Source of the DNA: Ktedonobacter racemifer DSM 44963
Lineage (GTDB): Bacteria; Chloroflexota; Ktedonobacteria; Ktedonobacterales; Ktedonobacteraceae
Direction of reading: 5' to 3'
Length of the DNA: 64,000 bases
Assembly (NCBI RefSeq): GCF_000178855.1
Contig: NZ_ADVG01000004.1
Span: forward strand, 558,001-622,000
The position numbers and the translations under genes were made by a program. Shown here piece after piece: positions 26,082-34,501 of this stretch; position 1 is the stretch's first letter, and every line of letters begins with the position of its first letter. Under the pieces are notes generated by a model. It saw only the letters and a program-made list of their open reading frames with translations. It made no database searches and was not told the origin of the DNA.

Positions 26082-26588
26082 ATAAAATTCCTTTCTCTTG
26101 AAACTCTGTCGCAGTATCTTCGGTGTCAGCAGGTCGAAATGCCGTAATATGTAACCGTCGATCGCCCTGAATTGTTGGTAAATCAACTGAAGGGCTGACC
26201 GATTTTGCACGGAAGGGTGGGAATTTGTACTAAAGGATGGAATTGGACACTTCCCTATCTGGAAAACCGCTCCAGAAGCGAAACGCCACCAACCGTTTTT
26301 GTCAATGCAGTGTGGGAAATGTCCTGGCAAATGAACAGTTGCCTCAAGAGTGAGCAGGGGTTTGTGTGATGTGGACAATACCGCTCCCCTCACTGTGGAA
26401 GTATGCGTTCTCTCTCCCCAAACAAGGGCATCCTCCGATTCAAGGCGCACACCCGACGCAAGCAGCAGACGCCTCTGACAGAGAAATGTTGTCTTCATCA
26501 GGAAAAACAGACTGGAGTGTGGTTGGAGGATACATCATGTAGCTTTTCACCTTTATGAGCCCTCTCGGTTGTTCTCCGCAGCTTGCCG
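26082..26588. other. Region without a supported gene
   Basis: The DUF1801 frame stays open to 26498 on the minus strand, but this upstream part (e.g. SHKPLLTLEATVHLPGHFPH) matches nothing I know, has no good start and reads like non-coding or decayed DNA. No hairpin or repeat stands out. Confidence 0.35.
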
Positions 26589-27098
26589 CTATCCGCCTTC
26601 TGCTGGATCTTCGGGCTGCTCCCCAGGGCTCCGTACGGAAATCCCCCCCTGATATGGGATACCCAGCACACGATGGACCAGATCTTGGAGGAGCGAGAGC
26701 AATTGCTGCATGTTTTCCTCACCATACACACGTGTCCACTCCTCCAGGACCTGCTGAACAACGTGTCGTGCGAGCCGATGAAGTTCCCATCCCTTTGCCG
26801 TTCGGCGCACGATCTGAGCACGGCCATCTGCTGGGTCGGAAACGCGTTCTATATACCCGTGCTGCACCAGGGAGTCAACAATATATCCCGCAGCCTGCTT
26901 CGTCATGCGTGCCTGACGAGCGAGGTCCGTGACGCGGCATCCCTCTGGTGGCAGGTAGCGAAGGATAGCACTATGCATGAGTCGCACCTCACCATATCCG
27001 GCCTGTGCGTACTGTTCATACACTTCGTGTTCAAGAATATCAGCTGGAATGCTCAGCAGTTGGGACCCAAGGAGACCATTATCGTTCGGATTCTGCAT
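26589..27098 (-). CDS. MarR-family transcriptional regulator
   Basis: 169 residues from ATG 27098 behind GGAGGGACGG. Winged HTH: GYGEVRLMHSAILRYLPPEG, RVTDLARQARMTKQAAGYIV, DSLVQHGYIERVSDPADGRA with the wing D-x-R-DGR, then RTAKGWELHRLA. C-terminal helices form the dimer. Divergent from a VOC gene with a perfect 20-bp palindrome between, so it likely represses itself and that gene and responds to a small lipophilic or toxic compound. The Pro-rich last 20 residues are unlike the core. Confidence 0.88.
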   Translation of the reverse strand: MQNPNDNGLLGSQLLSIPADILEHEVYEQYAQAGYGEVRLMHSAILRYLPPEGCRVTDLARQARMTKQAAGYIVDSLVQHGYIERVSDPADGRAQIVRRTAKGWELHRLARHVVQQVLEEWTRVYGEENMQQLLSLLQDLVHRVLGIPYQGGISVRSPGEQPEDPAEGG

Positions 27099-27144
27099 CT
27101 GATACCGTCCCTCCCCTTGACAAATTAGACAAAATTCTTTACTA

Positions 27145-27185
27145 TATACTGAAGTTAGACAAAAATTTTGTCTAACTTCAGTATA
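27145..27185. promoter_or_regulatory. MarR operator: perfect 20-bp palindrome plus an extra half-site
   Basis: TATACTGAAGTTAGACAAAA (27145-27164) and its exact complement (27166-27185) flank a single A. A further TTAGACAAAA half-site begins at 27125, close to the marR start. It lies in the divergent promoter region. Confidence 0.8.
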
Positions 27186-27360
27186 GCATAGAAGGGAAGC
27201 TCTTTTCTCACAGCTCTTGGGCGAAGAACAGGGGGATGTCTTCTGAATAACGGAGTGACGCGCTAAAACACGCGATTTCGTCTGGCTCCCGCAAGCCAAT
27301 TGCTCACGCTGTGCGAGAAGGGCACACCACACGCTGTTTTACGACAGACGAAAGGATGAC

Positions 27361-27747
27361 ATGACAACGACAAATGAGAACATCCTGATGTTATCAGTAG
27401 CAGTCACCGAGATGGCAAAGGCCAAAGCGTTCTACGCGGAACAATTGGGCTGGTCTGTCACGACAGACAAGGGACAAGGCGATCACCACTGGGTCACGCT
27501 TGAACTCCCAGGAGGAGGTGCCTCGCTGACCCTGACGACGTTTCATGAAAACATGAAACCTGGGACGATGAAGCTCTATCTTTCGGCTTCCAACATTGAA
27601 GCCGCATTCGACGAGCTCAAAGCAAAGGGCATCAAGGTCAACGATGTGAAGGATGACCTGTATGGCCCGGGCTCTGGCGTCAAGTGGTTTGACCTGCACG
27701 ATCCCGACGGCAACCGGTGGCTCTTCGTTCAGTCCTCGTCGAGGTAG
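27361..27747 (+). CDS. VOC-family protein under MarR control
   Basis: 128 residues from ATG 27361, with AAAGGA just upstream. Typical VOC features: MLSVAVTEMAKAKAFYAEQLG, VTLELPGGGASLTL, LYLSASNIEAAFDELKAKG and WFDLHDPDGNRWLFVQ. The usual first metal ligand (His/Gln after the first strand) is replaced by Ser-Val, so it may be a non-metal binder such as a bleomycin-resistance-like protein rather than a glyoxalase. Divergent from the MarR-like regulator with an operator between, suggesting induction by a compound that both bind or modify. Confidence 0.8.
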   Translation: MTTTNENILMLSVAVTEMAKAKAFYAEQLGWSVTTDKGQGDHHWVTLELPGGGASLTLTTFHENMKPGTMKLYLSASNIEAAFDELKAKGIKVNDVKDDLYGPGSGVKWFDLHDPDGNRWLFVQSSSR

Positions 27748-27752
27748 GCTCG

Positions 27753-27887
27753 GGATATGTGGAAAAACCACTCAGCGTGATAGATTTTTCCACGTATCTT
27801 GTTGCTGTTGGCGAATTGATAACGCATGTTCTTTGTAAGACAAGGCCACGCGCGTTTTGAGTTTGGAAAACCAATTCGCCAACAGCA
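27753..27887. repeat. Two nested/adjacent inverted repeats
   Basis: GATATGTGGAAAAA (27753-27766) pairs with TTTTTCCACGTATC (27785-27798, one mismatch), a terminator-like stem. TGCTGTTGGCGAATTG (27803-27818) pairs exactly with CAATTCGCCAACAGCA (27872-27887) over 53 nt. The second could be a small mobile or regulatory element; no gene is inside. Confidence 0.6.
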
Positions 27888-28019
27888 TCTATCCTGAGTC
27901 TGCCTCACGTTCGACTGCAATCTACGGTCACATAGGCTTTGGTCACATCTCGTCACAGTGATAACGAACGAGCGAAACCTGATCACGAAATCATAATAGA
28001 AACACAGAAGAAAGAGAAC

Positions 28020-28445
28020 ATGACGATGAACATTAAACGGTTCGCTTATTGGATCACCACCGCCGCTCTCCTGTTTGTGATGCTCGCAGGAGCATTGGGA
28101 GAGTTGACACGTCAGTGGGGAACTATCGAGACCCATACCGTCCTTGGTTACCCGCTCTACGTTTTGAATATCATTGGGATCTGGAAAATCCTTGGGGCTC
28201 TCATTCTTGCTGTGCCAGGGTTGCCACGACTCAAGGAGTGGGCATATGCTGGCATGTTCTTCGACATAACGGGGGCATTGCTCTCCCACGCCTTTGTCGG
28301 CACTGGCACGATCCACCTTCTCGAAACCGGTTCCATCACGCTTCTAGTGGTTGCCTCGTGGGCACTTCGGCCATCAAGCCGCACGTTTGGGAATCTTACC
28401 TTCCCCACATTTTCCTTCGTCAAGAGACCGTCTGTTCTCTCATAA
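28020..28445 (+). CDS. DoxX-like four-helix membrane protein
   Basis: 141 residues starting at ATG 28020 (ATG 28026 equally possible; the AGAAAGAG site is weak). Four membrane helices: YWITTAALLFVMLAGALGEL, LNIIGIWKILGALILAVPGL, EWAYAGMFFDITGALLSHAF and ITLLVVASWALRP. The Gly/Ala/Trp pattern matches DoxX-like proteins (PF13564), found widely beside MarR or GNAT regulators and of unknown transport or redox function. A ~270-bp region with inverted repeats separates it from the VOC gene; whether it belongs to the MarR regulon is open. Confidence 0.75.
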   Translation: MTMNIKRFAYWITTAALLFVMLAGALGELTRQWGTIETHTVLGYPLYVLNIIGIWKILGALILAVPGLPRLKEWAYAGMFFDITGALLSHAFVGTGTIHLLETGSITLLVVASWALRPSSRTFGNLTFPTFSFVKRPSVLS

Positions 28446-28530
28446 GGATGGGGTGACACAAGAGAGCGATTCCCTCCGAAACTATTGATGGAGTGACCAT
28501 CACCCAGATTTGTGGAGACCCTAAAGTGGG

Positions 28531-29267
28531 TTATGTCAACGATTGGGAAAAAGCTTGTTCATAGACAAGCGGACTGACGTACTGTAACGTGGAATGCAGA
28601 CGTATCGGGTTGTAAAAGCACTCCAGGTATTCGAAAATGGTCACTCTGGCCTGCTGCTGGGTGGCGAAATGCGTCCGGTTCACGCATTCACTCTTGAGTG
28701 TGTCAAAGAAGGATTCTATTGCTGCGTTATCGTAGCAATTGGCCGTGCGACTCATACTCACCTCAATGCCTTGGGTAGCAAGCAGCGCCTGGTAGCCATG
28801 ACTGGTGTATTCGCTACCTCGATCCGAATGGTGAAGCAGACCAGGTGGCGGACGCCGACGAGTCAGCGCCATGTGCAACGCGAGCGTGACCAGGTGCTCA
28901 TTGTCCTTTGGGGACATGGCCCATCCCACAACCATGCGAGAGAACAGATCCAAGATGACGGCCAGGTAGAGCCACCCTTGTGCCGTCGGGATGGCCGTGA
29001 CATCAGTCACCCACTTGGCATTGGGGCAGGCAGCGGTAAAGTCACGGTTGAGGACATTGGGCGCGCACTGGGCTGTCGGATCGCTCTGCGTCGTCTTGGG
29101 CTTGGATCGGCGGCGAGGCTTGGCACACAGTCCCAGTTGCTGCATGAGTCGCACGACGCGTTTGCGGCCACATCGCACGCCCTCAGCTTGCAACGCAGCA
29201 TGAATACGTGGGCTTCCATAGACCCGACGATGCTGCACAAAAAGGCTTTGAATCTGGGCGGCAAGCG
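28531..29267 (-). pseudogene. IS3-family transposase OrfB, 5' end cut off by an IS6 copy
   Basis: The rve integrase domain is intact: RRVYGSPRIHAALQAEGVRC, AKWVTDVTAIPTAQGWLYLA (Asp), HSDRGSEYTSHGYQALL (Asp) and CYDNAAIESFFDTLKSEC (Glu), ending YNPIRLHSTLQY. The frame is open up to about 29267, where the IS6 end begins; OrfA and the OrfB start are missing. TGTGGAGACCCTAAAGTGGG near 28510 could be its surviving right end. Without its start it is very unlikely to be expressed. Confidence 0.85.
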
Positions 29268-29993
29268 GGATGCGTCAGAACTGAGAACAAGTCCTGATGG
29301 AGAGACCTATCCTGTGGTATACTACCGATCACCCAGCACATCTTCAGGAGGAGTGAGCCGTGAACTGTTCTTAACTGTCTCTCTTCTGCCACAAAGGAAC
29401 AGCAGAAGAAAACCGCCCTTGGATACCGAACATTTCGCTGTTCGGCCTGCCGACGCATCTTCAACGAACGTACCGGCACTCCTTTTAACTTTTTGGAATA
29501 TCCCACCGAGATCATTCTGCTCGTTGTCCTCTGGAGGCTGCGGTATAAGCTGAGTTTGCGTGATGTCGCTGAGATGTTCTTGGAGCGTGGCATAGTGTTT
29601 ACCCATGAAGCTGTTCGCGACTGGGAGGCTCGTTTTGCTCCACTCATAGCGGAGCAATTGCGCGTCAGGCGACGTGGGCAAGCAGGCCGGTCCTGGTACG
29701 TGGACGAAACCTACGTCAAAGTGCATGGAAAGTGGTGTTATCTGTATCGCGCTATCGATCGTGAAGGGAACTTCGTTGATTGCATGCTCAGCCAAAAGCG
29801 AGATATGGATGCAGCCAAGCGCTTTTTCCAGCAAGCACTCCAAACGGTGGGTCATGCGCCAGAACAAGTGACGACTGATGGACATGACGCCTATCCTCGA
29901 GCTCTACGCGAGACCCTCGGCAGCAAGGTGCGCCATCGCTGCAATCCGTATCTGAACAACCGTCTGGAACAAGACCATCGGGGCATCAAACAG
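29268..29993 (+). pseudogene. IS6-family element 1: frameshifted and 3'-truncated
   Basis: Left end GGATGCGTCAGAACTGAG begins at 29268. The transposase starts at GTG 29352 (GGAGGAG upstream; VNCS then TAA) and resumes in another frame as CLSSATKEQQKKTALGYRTF. The catalytic core is present: YVDETYVKVHGKW, VTTDGHDAYPRAL and RLEQDHRGIKQ. It ends abruptly at 29993 where a second IS6 element begins, so about 65 C-terminal residues are lost. About 70-80% similar to copy 2 by eye. Confidence 0.85.
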
Positions 29994-30978
29994 GGTAGTG
30001 TCAGAACTGAGAGCACAGAAACTCATAAGGAGTCCTGAGAATCTACTACTTGTGCGTTTCTCGCTATGAGGCTACTTGTATGAACGCTTTCAAGGCAGCA
30101 AGTCGTCGGAGGAAAGCTTGTCGTTGTTGTAAGAGTGAGACAAATGCTTTCATAGGAGAGCGAGAACGGAAATAGTTCCGTAATTCATCAAAGGCAGAAC
30201 AGAAACGGGCTGCTGATTCGAAGCTTCCGAAGCCACGCATGGGATAATAGCGTTGCTTGATTCCTCGATGGTCTTGCTCCAACCGATTATTCAAATACTT
30301 GTTTGTTCGATGCTGGACGTTGCTGCTCATCGTCTCACGTATGGCCCGCGGATAGGACGTATGGCCGTCCGTCGTCACTTGATCGGGAACATGGCCAACG
30401 ACATCAACGGCCTGCTGGAAAAACTGCTTGGCCGCCTCCATGTTCCTCTTCTCGCTCAGCCGAGAATCAACCAGATGGCCATCAGAATCGATGGCCCGAT
30501 ACAAGTAGCACCACTTTCCATGCACCTTAAGGTACGTTTCGTCGACGTACCAGGATTTTCCCGCCTGTCCACGTCGCCGGGTTCGTAACTGCTCTGCGAT
30601 CAGTGGAGCAAACCGTGTTTCCCAATCTCGGATGGCTTCATGCGTAAAGACAAAGCCGCGTTCGAGGAACATTTCGGCGACATCACGCAGGCTCAGTTTG
30701 TAGCGCAACCGCCACAAGACTGCGAGGAGGACGATGTCCGTGGGGAATTCAAGGTAGTTAAAGGGCGTACCGGTTCGTTCATTGAAAATATGTCGGCAAT
30801 GTGGGCAGAAGAACATTGCATAGCCAAGTTTCGTTTTCTTCGCTCGTTCTCTGGTGCTCATTGCTGTGCAATGGGGGCAATTCATTGGTCAATGTTCCTC
30901 GTTCCGTCAGAATGCTGAGATCAGCATACCAGAAATACGACCCCTATGCCAAGATGGTGTCTGAGTTCTGACAGAACC
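29994..30978 (-). mobile_element. IS6-family element 2, complete
   Basis: Ends GGTAGTGTCAGAACTGAGAG (from 29994) and, on the minus strand from 30978, GGTTCTGTCAGAACTCAGAC form imperfect inverted repeats around a 985-bp element. No 8-bp target duplication is visible, which fits insertion next to an older copy followed by rearrangement. Confidence 0.8.
30064..30885 (-). CDS. IS6-family transposase, intact
   Basis: 273 residues from ATG 30885. N-terminal zinc-ribbon-like Cys pairs (NCPHCTAMS and CPHCRHIF), helix-turn-helix region SLRDVAEMFLERGFVFTHEA, and the DDE core: SWYVDETYLKVHGKW, VTTDGHTSYPRAI and RLEQDHRGIKQRYYP. The frame is full length with no stop, so this copy may still be active. 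It catalyses replicative cointegrate formation, which would also explain nearby deletions and solo ends. Confidence 0.9.
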   Translation of the reverse strand: MNCPHCTAMSTRERAKKTKLGYAMFFCPHCRHIFNERTGTPFNYLEFPTDIVLLAVLWRLRYKLSLRDVAEMFLERGFVFTHEAIRDWETRFAPLIAEQLRTRRRGQAGKSWYVDETYLKVHGKWCYLYRAIDSDGHLVDSRLSEKRNMEAAKQFFQQAVDVVGHVPDQVTTDGHTSYPRAIRETMSSNVQHRTNKYLNNRLEQDHRGIKQRYYPMRGFGSFESAARFCSAFDELRNYFRSRSPMKAFVSLLQQRQAFLRRLAALKAFIQVAS

Positions 30979-31097
30979 ATGGCATCGGTTTCGGGCAGTT
31001 TTTTTCTACGGCGGTAATCTTTCTTTGCTGAGTTTTTCTACAAGGAACACAGGTACTTAAGCACGAGCAGAACGGAAAGCAATACCAAGGAATTGGA

Positions 31098-33710
31098 TTA
31101 GCGCAGAGGACGCTTGGAAAAGGTGTCAGAATCACTCCCAAGAGCGTAGACTATGCTTTGTTCTCTGCTCATCGAACTGCCAAGGTGCCAGGCTTCCTCA
31201 AAGGCTTGCGAGCTGAGGGAGGTATGCAGGAAACTGATCGTGTCATCGTAATTGGCGCGTGCAGTGGGCAGGACGACAGCCCCCAAGGCGATGCGTTGTT
31301 TCTCCGCAGCAGCGAGAAGGGTGGCCGTACGCGGGAAATCGCCTTGCGCACAGACCACCCTAGCCAGTCCCTCCAGACTACGAGTAAGGAGCCAGGTGCC
31401 ACGCATGCCCTGGCAGAGGGCGATGCTCCTGGTATAGAAGCGAGTAGCCAGCTCATACTCTCCTCGCATCCAGGCGAGATATCCCAGGCTGCGCAATGGA
31501 CCGGTTTGCTCCCAGCGATCCCCCGTTTCCTCGAAGCCGCGCAGGCTCTCCTGATATATTTGCTCAGCCTGGGTATGGTCTCCTTGCACCTGGAGTACCG
31601 TTCCCAGCACGCTCAGTGAACTTGCCAGATTCCAGTGGTCTCCCTGCTCACGTGCCAAGCGTACGCTCTCTTCGGCGAACTCCCTGGCAGTTTTCTGGTT
31701 TCCCTGGCTCAGTTCAACCTGGACCAGCAGGCGCAGCGTGGTCGCGAGCAGGGCGTCATCGCCGCTGCGCCGAGCCAGGGCCACTGCTTCTCGTGCTAGG
31801 TGCTCAGCCAGTTGCTGTTCTCCCTGAACCCAGACAAGGATGCTCAATCCATGAACTGCTCTCACCAGAGGAATACTCTCAACGTGATGCGGCACCCGTG
31901 CCAGCAGCTTTTCCAACCATCTGCGCCCTTCACTCCAGATTCCTTCATGGAACCAGAACAAGTAAAGCACACCCGCAATGCGCATACCCACCTCCAGTTC
32001 TCCCTGGGGGGTGAGACTCCAGGCCAACGTGGTACGCAGATTCTCCTGCTCGGCTCGTAGCTGCACCAACCAAGTTTCTCGTGCGCTGCTGCGCAGATGG
32101 CGATCAGCCTGCTCGACCAGTTCCAAATAATACCGAGCATGCCGCTCTTGCAACAGAAACAGCTCTTGTGTGATCTTCCCTCCCCACTCTTCTAATTGTT
32201 CCTGCCCATAGCGCTTCATCGTTTCCAGCAGACGATAGCGGAGGGCGTGCGGGCCTGTTTCTCCATGAGCTGAGACTGTCAGGACCAGAGATTTGTTCAC
32301 AAGCTGGGCCAGGAGACCCAGCACTTCCCCTGGCTCTATCGTCAGTTCGGCAGGATCGGTCTCCGTTGCAGGCCAGGCGCAGATAGCTTCCATGGCCTCT
32401 AGTGTACAGTCCCCGGCGAACACACTCAGGCGCCTGAACAGTCGCCGCTCCTGCTGGCTCAGGCTCTCATAACTCCAATCCAGCGTGGCACGCAGCGTCT
32501 GGTGACGGGGCAGCGCCGTGCGCCGACCAGCAGTGAGCAGATGGAAACGATCTTCCAGGCGCTCGGCCAGCTGCTCCAGGGAAAGCAGGTTCATCCGTGC
32601 GGCAGCCAGTTCCAGCGCGAGCGGGAGGCCATCGAGCTGTTGACAAATGGACGCGATTACCAATGCATTCTGGTCTGTCAGCTCGAAATGGGGCAGAAGA
32701 AGGCGCACGCGCGCGAGAAAGAGCTGGACTGCCTCTGTGTGTCTGATCTGAGCCGCTGTTACTGGCTGGAGAGAGCGTGCAGGCACTGTCAGCGGCGCAA
32801 CCTGCCAGACAGTTTCCCCGGCAACGTTGAGGGCTTCGCGGCTAGTGATCAACAAGGCTAGTGATGGGCAGACGGCGTGCAGATGTTCCGCGACACTGGC
32901 GCAGGCTTCCACTAAGTGCTCACAATTATCCAGAATCAACAGCATCCGTCTGGTTTGCAAAACCGCGACAAGCGTCTCCAACAGAGGGTGTCCTGGCTGC
33001 TCCTGATGCGCCAGAGTGGTCGCGATGAGACCGGGCAGCAGGGCAGCATCAGTGAGGGTGGCCAATTCCACCAGCCAGACGCCATCAACATACTGGTCAC
33101 GCATGTCTTTGCCGACCCGTTGCGCCAAGCGCGTTTTCCCGCAGCCGCCAGCGCCCGTCAAGGTCACGAATTGTGTGTGTACCAGGAGCTGCTTGATCTC
33201 GGCAAGATCAGGACCACGTCCAATAAAAGCAGTAGGGTGAGGGCGAAGATTGGTGGGCGTGTTATGATACGCCGACCCGGTGTGCTTGCCGCGCTCTCCT
33301 GCGTGTGTTTCCTGGTGGAGTCCATCTTCCGCTACTGGCGCGTGCGTTGTCTCTTGCAACAGGCGACGGAACCAGCGCTCGTCAAATGAGGGATAGCGAC
33401 GGTAGGCGCCTGGGCGCTCCTCATACGCCTGAACAACGGTTTCCCATAGGCGCCGGGCTTCCTGTTCCTCCTCTCCCGGCAACAGAAGGCGCTCAGCCAA
33501 CAGGACACCGATCAAACGCTGTAAGTTGTCGGGACCAGGCAAACGCTCACCACTCTCCCAGAGTTGCAGGGTTCGGGTTTCAACCCCCACCAGCGCGGCC
33601 AGATCGATCTGGCGGAGCTTTTTCTTGCTTCCAACTCGTGGTCGCACACGAAACAGACGAAGCAGTTGATCGAATGAGGCAGGTTCCCATTCCCGCGTCG
33701 CATGGGGCAT
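31098..33710 (-). CDS. HTH / NB-ARC ATPase / TPR regulatory protein (AfsR-SARP/STAND-like)
   Basis: 870 residues from ATG 33710 (AAGGAG upstream). Residues about 8-75 are an XRE-type HTH (KKLRQIDLAALVGVETRTLQ then LWESGERLPG). The STAND NTPase follows: FIGRGPDLAEIKQLL, Walker A LTGAGGCGKTRLAQ (about 208), Walker B RRMLLILDNCEH, and GLPLALELAAARMNLLS. Then a winged helix (HQTLRATLDWSYESLSQQER) and C-terminal TPR repeats (e.g. YQESLRGFEETGDRWEQTGPL). Such proteins switch transcription when the ATPase and TPR sense an unknown signal. A 13-bp direct repeat ACAAGACGAACAG (33753-33765, 33776-33788) just upstream might be its own binding site. Large families of these occur in Ktedonobacteria. Confidence 0.88.
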   Translation of the reverse strand: MPHATREWEPASFDQLLRLFRVRPRVGSKKKLRQIDLAALVGVETRTLQLWESGERLPGPDNLQRLIGVLLAERLLLPGEEEQEARRLWETVVQAYEERPGAYRRYPSFDERWFRRLLQETTHAPVAEDGLHQETHAGERGKHTGSAYHNTPTNLRPHPTAFIGRGPDLAEIKQLLVHTQFVTLTGAGGCGKTRLAQRVGKDMRDQYVDGVWLVELATLTDAALLPGLIATTLAHQEQPGHPLLETLVAVLQTRRMLLILDNCEHLVEACASVAEHLHAVCPSLALLITSREALNVAGETVWQVAPLTVPARSLQPVTAAQIRHTEAVQLFLARVRLLLPHFELTDQNALVIASICQQLDGLPLALELAAARMNLLSLEQLAERLEDRFHLLTAGRRTALPRHQTLRATLDWSYESLSQQERRLFRRLSVFAGDCTLEAMEAICAWPATETDPAELTIEPGEVLGLLAQLVNKSLVLTVSAHGETGPHALRYRLLETMKRYGQEQLEEWGGKITQELFLLQERHARYYLELVEQADRHLRSSARETWLVQLRAEQENLRTTLAWSLTPQGELEVGMRIAGVLYLFWFHEGIWSEGRRWLEKLLARVPHHVESIPLVRAVHGLSILVWVQGEQQLAEHLAREAVALARRSGDDALLATTLRLLVQVELSQGNQKTAREFAEESVRLAREQGDHWNLASSLSVLGTVLQVQGDHTQAEQIYQESLRGFEETGDRWEQTGPLRSLGYLAWMRGEYELATRFYTRSIALCQGMRGTWLLTRSLEGLARVVCAQGDFPRTATLLAAAEKQRIALGAVVLPTARANYDDTISFLHTSLSSQAFEEAWHLGSSMSREQSIVYALGSDSDTFSKRPLR

Positions 33711-33916
33711 CAGGCTCTTTCCACTCCTTTTCGCCTCCACCCACCCGGGGGAACAAGACGAACAGCCAAGACGAAACAAGACGAACAGTCAATACGAAGG
33801 CATATCCATTCTACCACTAGGCGCCAGTCAGCTACAATGAGTTCCGTCAACAGCGCGAGTGTCTCCTCTAGAAGCGAGCATGCATTGACAACAGACGGAA
33901 AGCCCAAAAACAGGAG

Positions 33917-34397
33917 TATTGAAAGCGAGGACGATATGGTCAAATACATTGTACTTTGGAATACCCCGGAAGATCCCGTGGCCTTTGAGCGCCACTATCG
34001 CGACGTACATATCCCATTGGTCAAGCAAATGCCTGGCCTGCGACGCTACACCATTGGCCCTCACGTGACGGCGCTTCGCGGAGGCGAACCCTATTATTGG
34101 ATAGCCGAGTTAGAGTGGGACACCATGGACGCTCTCCAGAAGGCGCTCCAATCGCCTCAAGGCCAGGCAACCGCGCAAGATGCCGCCAGTTTAGTCCGCA
34201 GCACTGGAACTAGCTTCCGGACCATGGCGTATGAGGTGGAAGAAGTCTAGGAGTGCGCCCGACGACACAGACGACTTCTTTTGCGTCTTCCTTCCCTTTT
34301 TGGTGGTAATTTGGGCGAATATTCGAACGCAAATACTGGCCTCAGAACCCTTTGTTCGAATATTCGCCCCGGGATGATTAATTATTCTTGCATCCCT
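33917..34397 (+). repeat. 481-bp direct repeat, copy 1 (EthD gene plus hairpin)
   Basis: Identical base for base to 38778-39258 as far as I can compare by eye. It starts 19 bp before the EthD ATG and ends after the 27-bp motif GGGATGATTAATTATTCTTG.. (34371-34397). It includes a 16-bp perfect stem (34313-34328 with 34354-34369). Confidence 0.92.
33936..34250 (+). CDS. EthD-domain protein, copy 1
   Basis: 104 residues from ATG 33936, GAGG five bases upstream. The ferredoxin-like EthD fold is evident: MVKYIVLWNTPEDPVAFERH, HRDVHIPLVKQMPGL-like YRDVHIPLVKQMPGLRRYTI and IAELEWDTMDALQKALQS with TAQDAASLV near the end. EthD-like proteins act as small dimeric accessory enzymes or carriers in degradation pathways. 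It shares 100% nucleotide identity with a second copy 4,861 bp downstream. The preceding 60 bp differ between the copies, so their promoters may differ. Confidence 0.85.
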   Translation: MVKYIVLWNTPEDPVAFERHYRDVHIPLVKQMPGLRRYTIGPHVTALRGGEPYYWIAELEWDTMDALQKALQSPQGQATAQDAASLVRSTGTSFRTMAYEVEEV

Positions 34398-34434
34398 AAC
34401 AAAGGTTGATGTATGTGCACCGCCTTTTCTTTTT

Positions 34435-34477
34435 TATCTGATCACTAAGTGTAAAATACACACTTAGTGATCAGATA
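34435..34477. promoter_or_regulatory. Probable NAD-operon operator: 18-bp perfect palindrome over the -10 box
   Basis: TATCTGATCACTAAGTGT (34435-34452) and its exact complement (34460-34477) flank AAAATAC, so that TAAAAT (34452-34457) could be the -10 hexamer. It lies 25 bp before nadB. The ACTAAGTGT/ACACTTAGT core recalls repressor sites of NAD regulators such as NrtR, an inference only. Confidence 0.7.
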
Positions 34478-34501
34478 TTCAACCAAAGGAGAATAAGAGA
34501 C

